A stretch of DNA of 64,000 nucleotides from JADCRZ01 sp037718865 (GCA_037718865.1 JBBJMP010000005.1:271090-335089), one strand, 5' to 3'. Shown: positions 44,416-53,808, numbered from the stretch's first letter. Notes: generated by a model not told the origin, from the letters alone. A program made the numbers and translations.

Positions 44416-44587
44416 AAATTGCTGATTATGATTAACATGTTATAAAAAAAAGGATATGCAAAATAAGCACAATCCGGTTGCAATTCCTCTGCCAAAATAA
44501 GGTAAGCGTAAACATTTACGCCCACCTAAAACTTTTTTTATTAAATCTAAATAAAACTGCCTATCTTTTGCCCAAAATCATTCCCCC

Positions 44588-45070
44588 ATGAACGCAAAAA
44601 ATGTAAAAAATTTATCTGTCCTTATTCTCAGTGCCTTTCTCGTGCTCACAGCATGTAAGCCTGATCCTCCTTCTACAAAAACAAAAACCGATTTAATTAC
44701 CGCTGCTCCCTGGAAGTTTAGCCAGGCAGGTATAGACCAAAACGGTGACGGAACTATTGATTTTCCATTACCCGGTGCCCTTTTACAAGCTTGCGCTACC
44801 GACAACATCCTGACCTTTAATAAAGATCAAAGCGGTACCGTTGATGAGGGGGCTACCAAATGTAGCACCACCACACCCCAAATGGTACCATTCAACTGGA
44901 AATTTCTCAGTAATGAAACTGAACTCGACTTTTCTACAACCATTTTTGCAGGACTTGGCGGAACTGTAAAACTGGTTCAGTTAACGGAAGAAAAAATGGC
45001 TATATCCAAGCCGGTTCCTATCACCGGTTTCCCTATTCCTGTTGTTGTTACCGTTATACTGGTTCACTAA
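44588..45070 (+). CDS. Lipocalin-like lipoprotein, copy 1
   Basis: 160 residues with lipobox LTAC (Cys23). The mature protein shows the short beta-barrel pattern of the Bacteroidota lipocalin-like (DUF) lipoproteins: WKFSQAGIDQNGDG at the start, CATDNILTFNKDQSGTVDEG in the middle and a KMAIS-type end. The next gene encodes a related protein, so the two are tandem paralogues. A strong terminator follows at 45099-45129, so this gene has its own transcript. The role is unknown; secretion to the periplasm or outer surface is expected. Confidence 0.75.
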   Translation: MNAKNVKNLSVLILSAFLVLTACKPDPPSTKTKTDLITAAPWKFSQAGIDQNGDGTIDFPLPGALLQACATDNILTFNKDQSGTVDEGATKCSTTTPQMVPFNWKFLSNETELDFSTTIFAGLGGTVKLVQLTEEKMAISKPVPITGFPIPVVVTVILVH

Positions 45071-45098
45071 GCTACTACCAGTAGGATACGTCTTTAGA

Positions 45099-45129
45099 AA
45101 CCAAGGCCCGTGTGGCTTTGGTTTTTTTT
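45099..45129 (+). terminator. Rho-independent terminator after lipoprotein copy 1
   Basis: Stem AACCAAGGCC (45099-45108) with GGCTTTGGTT (45114-45123), one G-T pair, 5-base loop, and an eight-base T-run (45122-45129). Confidence 0.85.
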
Positions 45130-45378
45130 GCTTATTCAGGGATCATAAATACATACATAGCCCTTATCTACGCTATATAATCGATCTAACAGGCAGATAA
45201 AATGAAAAATTAGTATTAACTTTTGGTCATAAACCAATTTCTATGTATGCAGCATCCGAACAAACCGTTGCCTTTCATCCCGATCCGGCAATCGCCTATT
45301 TTGCGCTTACTGATTAATAAGTCCGGGAGGTACAATAAATGACTTAGTTATCTGTTTATAATCCATAACTACATCAAA

Positions 45379-45807
45379 ATGAAGAATACCTTGTTAAAAT
45401 CTATGCTTGTTTTGCTTATTGTTGTTTCAGGTATAGCAGCCTGTAGCAAGAAAAAGGAGAGCAACGTTACAGTTATCAGCAAAGAAAGTCTTGCAGGATC
45501 TTATAAGTTAACGGCCGCAACAACCAGTGGTCAAAATATCTATGATGTCTACCTTGAAGCCTGCCAAAAGGATGATATCTATAGATTAAATGCTGATTTT
45601 ACCGCCGCAATTATGGATGGAGTTATGAAATGTAATCCCCCCGGAGATGAAACCGGCACCTGGAACTTAGTCGGGAACAGTAAAATTGTTATTCTTGGAC
45701 AGGAAGCGGATATTGTGAGTTATGATGGCAAGACCCTTGTGGTGTCTTTTATGAACAACAGTTCCGGATTTAATCTACTCGTTACGGCTACCTTCACCAA
45801 ACAATAA
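45379..45807 (+). CDS. Lipocalin-like lipoprotein, copy 2
   Basis: 142 residues with lipobox IAAC (Cys22). It resembles the copy encoded upstream in layout (ACQKDDIYRLNADFTAAIMDG aligned with ACATDNILTFNKDQ), though sequence identity is low. The 308-base gap to copy 1 holds a terminator and a short AUG frame (45243-45317, 24 codons, not supported). It ends just before a clear terminator shared with nadE. Function is unknown. Confidence 0.75.
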   Translation: MKNTLLKSMLVLLIVVSGIAACSKKKESNVTVISKESLAGSYKLTAATTSGQNIYDVYLEACQKDDIYRLNADFTAAIMDGVMKCNPPGDETGTWNLVGNSKIVILGQEADIVSYDGKTLVVSFMNNSSGFNLLVTATFTKQ

Positions 45808-45829
45808 ACACTGCCTTTTTATTTTATTC

Positions 45830-45853
45830 AAGCCCCTTTGCAGGGGCTTTTTT
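45830..45853 (+). terminator. Terminator after lipoprotein copy 2
   Basis: Perfect stem AAGCCCC (45830-45836) with GGGGCTT (45843-45849), loop TTTGCA, then a T-run to 45853. The same hairpin lies one base before the nadE stop region on the other strand and may help end that transcript too. Confidence 0.85.
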
Positions 45854-47603
45854 AGGATAAGTATTTTCCGACTATGGGAACTCGTCGCCCGACCCCAAAG
45901 GCTTTGCTGCTCACCCGGATGATAGGGCAGAACTGGTTTCGTTTATACTCATTGGTATTAACCAGCTTCAATACCCGGTTAACCAAAGATTCTTCCAGTC
46001 CCATAGAAATAATTTCTTTAGGCCCTTGTCTCCGTTCAATATACTGATACAGCACTTTGTCGAGTACATTATAATCCGGCAAACTATCGATGTCTTTCTG
46101 GTCAGGCCTTAGCTCTGCAGAAGGCGCTTTTGTGAGAATGTTTTCAGGAATGCATTTTTGAGCCCTGTTGAGGTAATTACCAAGGGCAAACACCTGCATT
46201 TTATATACGTCACCCAAAACGCCTAAACCCCCTGCCATATCACCGTACAGGGTTCCATAACCCGTAGCCAGTTCGCTTTTGTTTGACGTGTTAAGCAGGA
46301 TATATCCAAATTTATTGGCGATAGCCATCAACAGATTACCCCTGCACCTGCTTTGGATATTTTCTTCGGCCAGACTGAAAGGGAGATCCCCGAAGACAGG
46401 TTTCAATGCAGTAAGAAATGCTTCGTAAATGGAAGCGATCGGAATGATATCATAAGGATTGTTCAGGTTCCTGCTCAGTTGTTCGGCATCACTTACAGAA
46501 TGGGAAGTGGAATACTGCGATGGCATCAATACCGCCTTAACGTTTTCGCTGCCCAAAGCTTCACAGGCAAGCGCTAAAGTCACCGCACTGTCTACCCCTC
46601 CGCTACTTCCGATGATCGCTTTATTAAATCCCATCTTCCTGAAATAATCCCGGATACCCAGAATCAGGGCCCTGTGGATCTGCCTGATGTTATTTTCGTC
46701 GATCAGGTAATTAATAATCTTATCCGGGTCTTTCAGCTTCGAGACCCGCGTATCTTTTTCAAGAGATATGGCCGCAAATCGTGCATGATCGATAATTTCG
46801 GCTGCCTGCTTTTCAGTAACAGCGGGTTTAGCATTATCTGCAGCGTCATCTGCCATCTCCACTACCTGGAAGTCTTCCTCGAAATATTTCATTTCCTTCA
46901 CCAGGTTACCGGCAGCATCAAATACCAGGCTTCCTCCATCGAAAACGATCTCTGTCTGCGACCCTGCAGCATTACAATAAATCATGGGCAATTTGTATTT
47001 CAACACATTCGCCCGTACCATTTCTTTCCGGTCGTCGTCATGGTCATAGTCGAAAGGGGAAGCAGAGATGTTGATCATTATCTCAGGCTGCTGTTCCATC
47101 AGTTTATCCATCGGACAAGCCAGGTACAGCGGGTTATCACCCAGATTCCACAAGTCTTCACAAATGGTCAATGCAATCTTCTTTCCTTTAAAATGGAGAA
47201 CCTGCCATTCTCTTGCTGGCTCAAAATAACGGTATTCGTCAAATACATCGTAGGTAGGAAGTAAGGTCTTATGCGTTACACCTTTTACTTCTCCTTCATA
47301 AATTAATATGGCTGCGTTAAACAGGTCTTTTCCTTCCAGGGTAGGGTTCCGACGGGGTGCGCCAACAATGACACCGATAGTATCCGTATAGTGTTTTATC
47401 TGGTCGATGCTTTCATAACATTTGTTTATAAAATCGTTAAACTCCAGAAAGTCGCGAGGGGGATAACCGCAGACACACAGTTCTGAAAATACCACAAGGT
47501 CAGCTCCCATCTGCCTTGCGTCGCTGATGGCTGCAATAATTTTTTGTGTATTGCTTTCGAAGTTGCCAATATGGTAATTTTGCTGGGCTAATGCGATCTT
47601 CAT
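45852..47603 (-). CDS. nadE: NAD+ synthase, glutamine-dependent
   Basis: 583-residue fusion of a nitrilase-type glutaminase domain (catalytic Glu41, Lys112, Cys148) and an ATP-pyrophosphatase NAD synthetase domain (SGGVDS at 334-339). It makes NAD+ from nicotinic acid adenine dinucleotide using glutamine nitrogen. It is divergent from gldB; a nadE-gldB neighbourhood is usual in Bacteroidota. Length fits the two-domain form. Confidence 0.96.
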   Translation of the reverse strand: MKIALAQQNYHIGNFESNTQKIIAAISDARQMGADLVVFSELCVCGYPPRDFLEFNDFINKCYESIDQIKHYTDTIGVIVGAPRRNPTLEGKDLFNAAILIYEGEVKGVTHKTLLPTYDVFDEYRYFEPAREWQVLHFKGKKIALTICEDLWNLGDNPLYLACPMDKLMEQQPEIMINISASPFDYDHDDDRKEMVRANVLKYKLPMIYCNAAGSQTEIVFDGGSLVFDAAGNLVKEMKYFEEDFQVVEMADDAADNAKPAVTEKQAAEIIDHARFAAISLEKDTRVSKLKDPDKIINYLIDENNIRQIHRALILGIRDYFRKMGFNKAIIGSSGGVDSAVTLALACEALGSENVKAVLMPSQYSTSHSVSDAEQLSRNLNNPYDIIPIASIYEAFLTALKPVFGDLPFSLAEENIQSRCRGNLLMAIANKFGYILLNTSNKSELATGYGTLYGDMAGGLGVLGDVYKMQVFALGNYLNRAQKCIPENILTKAPSAELRPDQKDIDSLPDYNVLDKVLYQYIERRQGPKEIISMGLEESLVNRVLKLVNTNEYKRNQFCPIIRVSSKAFGVGRRVPIVGKYLS

Positions 47604-47679
47604 CTTGGATAGTTAGCTTTTTCAAAACGGATGAATGATTCAATATGCCTGTAAATTACTAAACATAAGCTGTGAACTG

Positions 47680-47687
47680 TACCTTTG
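47680..47687 (+). promoter_or_regulatory. Possible -7 promoter box of gldB
   Basis: TACCTTTG matches TAnnTTTG exactly, 26 bases upstream of ATG 47714. It rules against the upstream GTG (47672) as a start, which would lie ahead of the transcription start. No clear -33 element. Confidence 0.35.
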
Positions 47688-47713
47688 GTCAACATAAAAT
47701 TAACCCGTATCCG

Positions 47714-48769
47714 ATGCGCAGGAACCGCTGGCAAACCTGGCTAATTACCATGATTTGGGTTGCGTTCCTGGCCGTTTTGAACAGCTGCAATAATCAAGCT
47801 GCGCCCGATGTTTCTCACATTCCGGTAACGATTGAGATTGAACGCTTTGACCAGTTCATGTTTGAGAAATGGGATACTGCTGATCAAGGACGTAGTATCA
47901 CAGATCTGTATACCGCTTTTCCTACTTTTTCGTCTGATTTTATAGTGAATGTTATCGGTTTACCCGGCTTCGACCCGGCGATACCCGATTCGGCAAAAGC
48001 CCTGACATTTTCAGAAATGAAGCGGTTTATCCGGTTAACAAAACCCTTGTATGATTCTTTATCTTCCCGGTTTTCCAACATACAACACGTTGAAGAAGAG
48101 CTTAGCCAGGCATTTAAATATGTCAGGTATTATTTTCCGGACTATACGATTCCGAAAGTCATCAGTTTCCTGGGACCATTCGATGCACCGGGAATAGCCA
48201 TCACCGGCGATGCCCTTGGCATTGGCCTGCAGTTATATGCCGGCAAAAATTTTTCTTTTTATAATAGTCCTCAAGGCATCGACCTTTATCCTATGTATAT
48301 TTCAAGAAGATTTGAACCGAAGTATATTCCGGTTAATGCTATGAAAGCTGTGATCGAAGATCTTTTTCCCGGTAAAACACAGGGAGGTTCATTGATCGAG
48401 CAGATCATTGAAAATGGAAAGCAATGGTATTTGCTAGATAAATTTTTACCGGTCACACCCGATAGCTTAAAAACGGGCTATACGCAACAGCAATTAGCCT
48501 GGTGCGAGCAGAATGAAGGATTGATCTGGAATTTCCTGTTACAAACCAATGACATCTATACCACGGAACCGATGTTTATCAAAACGTTTATCGGTGAAAG
48601 TCCTACAACAGAGGGCATGCCATCATCTGCTCCGGGCAATATTGGTCAGTGGATTGGGTGGCAGATTGTAAAGAAATATCATGTCCAGGTTTCTGGTTCT
48701 GAGCCGGCAACTATAATGAACCTGGATGCAAAACAGGTCTTTAGTCGATCGAAGTATAGGCCAAAATGA
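47714..48769 (+). CDS. gldB: Gliding motility lipoprotein GldB
   Basis: 351 residues from ATG 47714. The signal (MRRNRWQTWLITMIWVAFL) ends in the lipobox LNSC with Cys25. The body matches GldB (IPVTIEIERFDQFMFEKWD, DLYTAFPTFSSDFIVNVIG), a lipoprotein needed for gliding and cell-surface adhesin movement in flavobacteria. gldC, usually just downstream in Flavobacterium, is not present here; the next gene is a convergent desaturase. Confidence 0.85.
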   Translation: MRRNRWQTWLITMIWVAFLAVLNSCNNQAAPDVSHIPVTIEIERFDQFMFEKWDTADQGRSITDLYTAFPTFSSDFIVNVIGLPGFDPAIPDSAKALTFSEMKRFIRLTKPLYDSLSSRFSNIQHVEEELSQAFKYVRYYFPDYTIPKVISFLGPFDAPGIAITGDALGIGLQLYAGKNFSFYNSPQGIDLYPMYISRRFEPKYIPVNAMKAVIEDLFPGKTQGGSLIEQIIENGKQWYLLDKFLPVTPDSLKTGYTQQQLAWCEQNEGLIWNFLLQTNDIYTTEPMFIKTFIGESPTTEGMPSSAPGNIGQWIGWQIVKKYHVQVSGSEPATIMNLDAKQVFSRSKYRPK

Positions 48770-48805
48770 GCTAGTCGGGGCTAGATATAGCTACCTAGAA
48801 CTAAC

Positions 48806-48833
48806 GACTGCGGACTACTGACTCCCGACTCTC
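48806..48833. repeat. Heptanucleotide array (GACTNNN)
   Basis: Four heptads in perfect register: GACTGCG, GACTACT, GACTCCC, GACTCTC. It lies in the 64-base gap between convergent gldB and the desaturase gene, ending one base before the desaturase stop codon. Only the first four bases of each unit are fixed. Confidence 0.75.
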
Positions 48834-49937
48834 CTAAGCTGCCGCCATTTCAGCATTACTACTACTCACCGGTTTCTCTCCCAGTTTTTTGATCATGCGA
48901 AAGTGGGAGGCAATAGATTGCGACATAGTAGGATAGGTATTATAGGGCAGGTCAAACTTTTCACATACCTGTTGTACGATCTTACTGATAGCGGGATAGT
49001 GCACATGGCTGATACGGGGGAACAGGTGATGCTCAACCTGGAAATTTAATCCACCAACGTACCAGTTAATAATTTTATTTCCCGGAGCAAAATTGGCCGT
49101 TGTTTTAACCTGGTAAGCCGCCCATTCATTCTCTATCATTTTCGGTTCGATACCGGCTGTTTCAAATTCCACGTGTTCCACAACATGTGCAAGCTGAAAT
49201 ACCAATGCCAGCGTTAATCCCAGTGTCACTTCCATGGTAAGATATCCTATAGCCCATGGACCGGCTCCAACGAAATAGATCGGCACTGCAACATAAAACA
49301 GGGCGTATAGCGCCTTGCTTAACCAAAATATAACGTGGTCCTTAACGCTCATGGTTTGCATAGGCGTATTAAACACTTTCTGTTTGAAATATTTATTGAA
49401 GTCCATTAATGCAACCCAGGCAATTGAAGAGATCGCATATACGAGCACAACATAAATATGCTGGAACCTATGTGCAGGTACCCATTTTTGGGAAGAGCAA
49501 TGACGCATGATCGGGCTCTTGGCAATATCATCGTCTATACCATCAACGTTTGTATAAGTATGGTGAACAATATTGTGCTTGAATTTCCAGATGAACGTGT
49601 TCCCACCTAAAGCATTCAATGAAAGTCCAAAAACTTCATTGACCCATTTTTTGCTTGAAAAACTTCCATGGCAGGCATCATGCATCACGTTAAATCCAAT
49701 ACTGGCCAGAATAAATCCCAGCACGGCGCATAATAATAATGCAATAGTTACCGGAAATGTGACGGTTAACAACAATATATAGATAGTCACAGCAGAGGGA
49801 ATTAGGATGAGGCTTTTAGAATATAATTCCCAATTGCCCGTCTTCTTAATATTGTTGCTGGAAAAATATTTATCGACCTCAGCTTTTAACGTATTATAAA
49901 AAAGGCTTTTTTTGTTGTTGAAGGTAACTTTAGACAT
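48834..49937 (-). CDS. Front-end fatty acid desaturase
   Basis: 367 residues with membrane helices and the three histidine boxes: HDACH (86-90), HNIVHH (121-126) and QVEHH with Gln300 (300-304). The QxxHH third box is typical of front-end (delta-5/6, linoleoyl-CoA-like) desaturases, but no cytochrome b5 domain is fused, unlike many eukaryotic ones. An additional HVVEH (251-255) lies in the expected helical region. It is a lone minus-strand gene. Substrate and position specificity cannot be told. Confidence 0.85.
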   Translation of the reverse strand: MSKVTFNNKKSLFYNTLKAEVDKYFSSNNIKKTGNWELYSKSLILIPSAVTIYILLLTVTFPVTIALLLCAVLGFILASIGFNVMHDACHGSFSSKKWVNEVFGLSLNALGGNTFIWKFKHNIVHHTYTNVDGIDDDIAKSPIMRHCSSQKWVPAHRFQHIYVVLVYAISSIAWVALMDFNKYFKQKVFNTPMQTMSVKDHVIFWLSKALYALFYVAVPIYFVGAGPWAIGYLTMEVTLGLTLALVFQLAHVVEHVEFETAGIEPKMIENEWAAYQVKTTANFAPGNKIINWYVGGLNFQVEHHLFPRISHVHYPAISKIVQQVCEKFDLPYNTYPTMSQSIASHFRMIKKLGEKPVSSSNAEMAAA

Positions 49938-50122
49938 ATATAATTATTGATACAAAGAAACTGCCAGAATTGAACTGGACTGTATTGAAGGTATAATTGA
50001 CAAAGTGGAAAGGTAGCATTTTTTCAGAATTTGCCTTTCATAAAAGCAACTAAATGGCTAAAGAATAACAATATAATACAGAAAACATTCATATATATAC
50101 CATAAAATGGTTATACGTGAGT

Positions 50123-50134
50123 AAACACGTGTTT
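50123..50134. promoter_or_regulatory. Palindrome upstream of the OPT transporter gene
   Basis: AAACACGTGTTT is a perfect 12-bp palindrome, 25 bases before the start codon at 50160. It could be an operator for a dimeric regulator of the peptide transporter; no T-run or RBS role is apparent. Confidence 0.35.
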
Positions 50135-50159
50135 TACATAACACCCTCTAATTATAACT

Positions 50160-52208
50160 ATGAACGAAAGCAAAACTTTTCAGCCGTTTGTTTCTCCTGA
50201 AACAAATATGAAAGAATTTACTGTTAAGGCCCTGATGCTGGGTAGTTTTTTTGGAATATTGTTTGGCGCTGCAACCGTTTACCTGGCTCTTAAGGCAGGA
50301 CTTACAGTAAGTGCTTCCATTCCAATTGCGGTTCTGGCTATTACCTTAGGCAGGAAGATTTTTAAGACGACCATTCTTGAAAATAATATCATTCAAACCA
50401 CGGGTTCTGCCGGCGAAAGTATTGCGGCCGGCGTAGTATTCACGTTACCGGGCTTTTTGTTTCTGTCAACCGCAGAGGCTGCAAATTATTTTGATTACGC
50501 CGTTATCTTCATTCTTTCCATTTTTGGCGGCATGCTGGGAACATTAATGATGATTCCCCTGAGGCGTTCATTAATTGTAAAGGAACACGGAAGTTTGCCT
50601 TATCCGGAAGGTACGGCTTGCGCGGCAGTACTAAAAGCGGGTGAACGTGGCGGCGAGTTTGCAAAGACCGCCTTCCAGGGTCTGGGGTTTGCTTTTGTTT
50701 ACGCATTGCTGCAAAAAATGTTCAGGGTCATTGCTGAAACTCCTGTGTTTGCAACCAGCGCAGCTAACAAATATTTTCCTTCAGCCCAGGTTTCAGCAGA
50801 TATTACTCCGGAATACATGGGTGTAGGTTATATCATCGGTCCGCGCATTGCAGGAATTTTAGTGGCAGGCGGGGTCTTAAGCTGGCTGGTGCTTATTCCG
50901 TTGCTCGCTTCTTTAATTCCTGGTGACGTAGTTGCCCTCCAGCAGGTGAAGCTGGGATTTTTAAAAGATACGATGAGCAGCGGAGGGTTTGGAAACTGGG
51001 ATCCTGCCACGCATCGATTCGCCGACCCGGCGCAAGCCATTTACCGGGCCTATATCCGCCAGATCGGAGCAGGCGCCGTAGCAGCCGGTGGATTTATTAC
51101 CTTGCTAAAAACGATACCCACCATCATTTCATCCTTTAAAGAAAGCATTGGCTCCGTTAGTAAAGGAGACAGGCACCTGAAGGTATCCCGTACAGAAAGG
51201 GATCTGAGCTTACGCATTGTTTTGTTTGGCAGCATTGCCCTTGTAATACTAATCGCTTTTTTAGATATCATCCCTGGGGATAATTTTTTTAACCGTATCC
51301 TCATTGGTATACTGGTGGTAGTCTTCGGAGCTTTCTTTGTAACCGTTTCATCCAGGATCGTAGGGCTGATCGGTTCGTCAAATAATCCTATCAGTGGAAT
51401 GACCATTGCCACGGTAATGAGTACCTGCCTTATATTTATTGCAGTGGGCTGGAGCGGAAAGGTTTATGAACCCATGGCGCTTGTTGTCGGCGGAATGGTT
51501 TGTATAGCTGCAGCAAATGCTGGCAACACCTCGCAGGACCTTAAAACAGGATTTATTGTAGGGGCCACTCCAAAGTATCAGCAGCTTGCCCTTTTTATCG
51601 GTGTTATCGTTTCATCCATCGCCATCGGATTCACCGTGAAAATATTAGATACACCAACTCCCGACCTGTTACAAAACGGCATTCAGCATGCCATAGGCAG
51701 TAAATATAACGCCCCGCAGGCTACGCTGATGGCTACGCTGATCAAAGGTATTCTCTCTTTTAACCTGGATTGGAATTTTGTTATAGGCGGAGCCTTTCTT
51801 GCTATTGTGGTGGAACTGTGCGGGGTAAAAGCCTTGAGTTTCGCTATCGGTGTTTATCTGCCTCTATCTACTACTTTGCCCATCTTCATAGGTGGTGCTA
51901 TTCGTGGCCTTGTTGATATGATTAAAAAAAGAAGGGGCGATACCATAATGGAAGGGGAAGAAGACCTTGAAAAAGGAAATTTGTTTGCCACCGGCCTTGT
52001 TGCAGGCGGAGCTTTGCTGGGTGTGCTATTTGCCTTCTTAAATATTAGTAATGACGTAGCCGCCTGGTTAACCCGCCTAAGTGTTGAACATGGCTTAACG
52101 CAATCCATTGGTCAAACGGGTTACTACTTGCTTAGCACAGCATTCTTTGTCTTGATGGGATGGATATTGTATTATCTAGGAACCCGGAAGACAGACCATT
52201 TAGCATAA
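50160..52208 (+). CDS. OPT family oligopeptide transporter
   Basis: 682 residues with about 15-16 membrane helices of the OPT (oligopeptide transporter) superfamily. The conserved N-terminal segment FTVKALMLGSFFGILFGAA and the ASIPIAVLAITLGR helix are typical of the bacterial branch. It probably moves small peptides or metal-ligand complexes with protons. It is a lone plus-strand gene, convergent with the tssO-like gene; a palindrome lies just upstream. Confidence 0.9.
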   Translation: MNESKTFQPFVSPETNMKEFTVKALMLGSFFGILFGAATVYLALKAGLTVSASIPIAVLAITLGRKIFKTTILENNIIQTTGSAGESIAAGVVFTLPGFLFLSTAEAANYFDYAVIFILSIFGGMLGTLMMIPLRRSLIVKEHGSLPYPEGTACAAVLKAGERGGEFAKTAFQGLGFAFVYALLQKMFRVIAETPVFATSAANKYFPSAQVSADITPEYMGVGYIIGPRIAGILVAGGVLSWLVLIPLLASLIPGDVVALQQVKLGFLKDTMSSGGFGNWDPATHRFADPAQAIYRAYIRQIGAGAVAAGGFITLLKTIPTIISSFKESIGSVSKGDRHLKVSRTERDLSLRIVLFGSIALVILIAFLDIIPGDNFFNRILIGILVVVFGAFFVTVSSRIVGLIGSSNNPISGMTIATVMSTCLIFIAVGWSGKVYEPMALVVGGMVCIAAANAGNTSQDLKTGFIVGATPKYQQLALFIGVIVSSIAIGFTVKILDTPTPDLLQNGIQHAIGSKYNAPQATLMATLIKGILSFNLDWNFVIGGAFLAIVVELCGVKALSFAIGVYLPLSTTLPIFIGGAIRGLVDMIKKRRGDTIMEGEEDLEKGNLFATGLVAGGALLGVLFAFLNISNDVAAWLTRLSVEHGLTQSIGQTGYYLLSTAFFVLMGWILYYLGTRKTDHLA

Positions 52209-52246
52209 TGCATGCTTTTAGCTGTTTTGAGAAAGTCTTTAAGGGT

Positions 52247-52936
52247 TTAGTTATCTGTTAATGCCAGTCGTAGACTGCGGTTTTCCCTTTGTAAAGATTT
52301 TAATTGACTTTCCAGGTCCGACACACGTTCATTTTTCTTTAAAACTTCTCTTTGCCATCTTGCTATTGCTTGCTTATCCGCTGCCTGATTATCACTGACT
52401 TGTGTGTCATTTACTTGCCTTTCAGGTTGCTGTTCGGCGACGGTACTTTGCTGCGGTGCAGCAGCTTGCAGTTTATACCAATCATTGCGGTTTTCAAGGG
52501 CAAGCCGGGAGAACGCAACGATCTGTTCAACAAATTTTGCATTGATGTCTGACTTGTATTTTACCGCTCCCCGCTCAATGCTATCGATCCTGTTTTTGTA
52601 TTCCTGTTGGTTTGCAGTTATTATTTTACGGGTGGTCTCTAGCTTTGGTAAATCAGCAGCATCTTTAAGTAATCCGGCATACCTTTCGTCCAATTGCCGC
52701 AGATTTTTTAGTGGTGAATAAAGCAGCCCCGTTTCAAGCAATACTTGTTCCTGTTCAAACGAGGTGGAAGTATCTGCTTTTTTTTCAACGAAAGAAACAG
52801 TTCTATCTTGTTGAACCGGTAAGGACTTATCCGAAAATGCGCTGAAAATGATTATAATAAGAATGATAGAGGCAGTATAAAAACCTGCAAACCGAATAAT
52901 GATCTTATTTCTTTGTTCAATATTTTTAGGCTTCAT
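52247..52936 (-). CDS. Type VI secretion membrane protein TssO-like
   Basis: 229 residues with one membrane helix (about 12-33), a periplasmic middle part and a C-terminal coiled coil (RVSDLESQLKSLQRENRSLRL). This is the layout and neighbour order of TssO, one of the proteins specific to the Bacteroidota type VI secretion subtype (T6SSiii). It starts 15 bases after the end of the TssN-like gene, so the two are co-transcribed. No tssB, tssC, tssK or tssP gene is present in the window. The assignment depends on recognised family features and the pairing, not on a database match. Confidence 0.6.
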   Translation of the reverse strand: MKPKNIEQRNKIIIRFAGFYTASIILIIIIFSAFSDKSLPVQQDRTVSFVEKKADTSTSFEQEQVLLETGLLYSPLKNLRQLDERYAGLLKDAADLPKLETTRKIITANQQEYKNRIDSIERGAVKYKSDINAKFVEQIVAFSRLALENRNDWYKLQAAAPQQSTVAEQQPERQVNDTQVSDNQAADKQAIARWQREVLKKNERVSDLESQLKSLQRENRSLRLALTDN

Positions 52937-52950
52937 GATTACGATTAAAA

Positions 52951-53808
52951 TTAATTGTTATTTACTGGTACCGCATATTGATCTCCCTTAATGCCCGTCT
53001 CATTTACCCTTTCTCTTTTTGCAACAATGATGGCGTTTTTGGGAACATTATTTTGCATAAAACTCAGGTCAGGGTCAAGTCGCTTCCTGAACAGTCCTCC
53101 ATAGAGCTCAAGGTAGAACTTCCAGCCAAACGGTTTTCTGTTATTATCCAGGTACTCAATAACTGTTTCCCCTTCGCTGTTTTGCTCAAAGACTACCAGA
53201 TGGAATCGCTTGCTTAAGATCATCGGTTCTGGTGCTTTCGCCTCAATAAGCGCCTCTTCAATATCAAAGTATCTTCTCGGAAGCTTGAATTGTACCTGAA
53301 TGCCATTGCGGAACTTTGGAACCTGAATTTCTGTTAGTTCTGACGGATAATACCACAGCTTGTATTGTTTTTCTGGTATGTTTTTAAAAAAATACCAAGC
53401 CTGCTGTATGGTCAGGGGAAGTAAAAAGCTACTAGTGCTCGCATAAGCCATTACGAGAATATTATCATTGACAGCATAATAGAATAATAAAAGAATAAGG
53501 AAGATAAGAGAAGCTAATAAAAGAGTGTATAACCATTTCTCTTTAGAAAAATCCCTGTTCACTAAGCGTTGGTATTTTTCTAATAATGAGGTGCTGAGCA
53601 AGCCTAATCCAAAAAAGGCCAGTACCTGAAATGCCTTTGCTCCCAAAGAAATGTGACCAGTGCCCTGGGTAACAGGAACTGTGGCAACAAATAGAGACAG
53701 CAATAAAAAAAAAAGGGTGTTTACTGCAGCAATCTTCCGGTTCTCCCATAACATCCTGGTAAAATTGCTAAACGGTACCATGTTTTGAACTTTGTATCCG
53801 GTGGCCAT
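52951..53808 (-). CDS. Type VI secretion membrane protein TssN-like
   Basis: 285 residues with about four membrane helices (near 26-43, 57-76, 92-111 and 117-135) followed by a cytoplasmic C-terminal domain (IPEKQYKLWYYP, QVPKFRNGIQVQFKLPRRYFD). The pattern matches TssN, specific to the Bacteroidota T6SSiii. Together with the downstream TssO-like gene it forms an isolated pair. Neighbours (OPT transporter, YcxB protein) are unrelated to secretion. The rest of a T6SS must be elsewhere in the genome, or the pair serves another membrane complex. Confidence 0.65.
   Translation of the reverse strand: MATGYKVQNMVPFSNFTRMLWENRKIAAVNTLFFLLLSLFVATVPVTQGTGHISLGAKAFQVLAFFGLGLLSTSLLEKYQRLVNRDFSKEKWLYTLLLASLIFLILLLFYYAVNDNILVMAYASTSSFLLPLTIQQAWYFFKNIPEKQYKLWYYPSELTEIQVPKFRNGIQVQFKLPRRYFDIEEALIEAKAPEPMILSKRFHLVVFEQNSEGETVIEYLDNNRKPFGWKFYLELYGGLFRKRLDPDLSFMQNNVPKNAIIVAKRERVNETGIKGDQYAVPVNNN

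Noticed and set aside
45243..45317. 24-codon ATG frame between the lipocalin-like genes
   Set aside because: Too short, no signal or family; a TAACTTTTG promoter-like stretch upstream is not enough.
46674..47264. 196-codon plus-strand open frame inside nadE
   Set aside because: Shadow of nadE, whose domains and catalytic residues are clear on the other strand.
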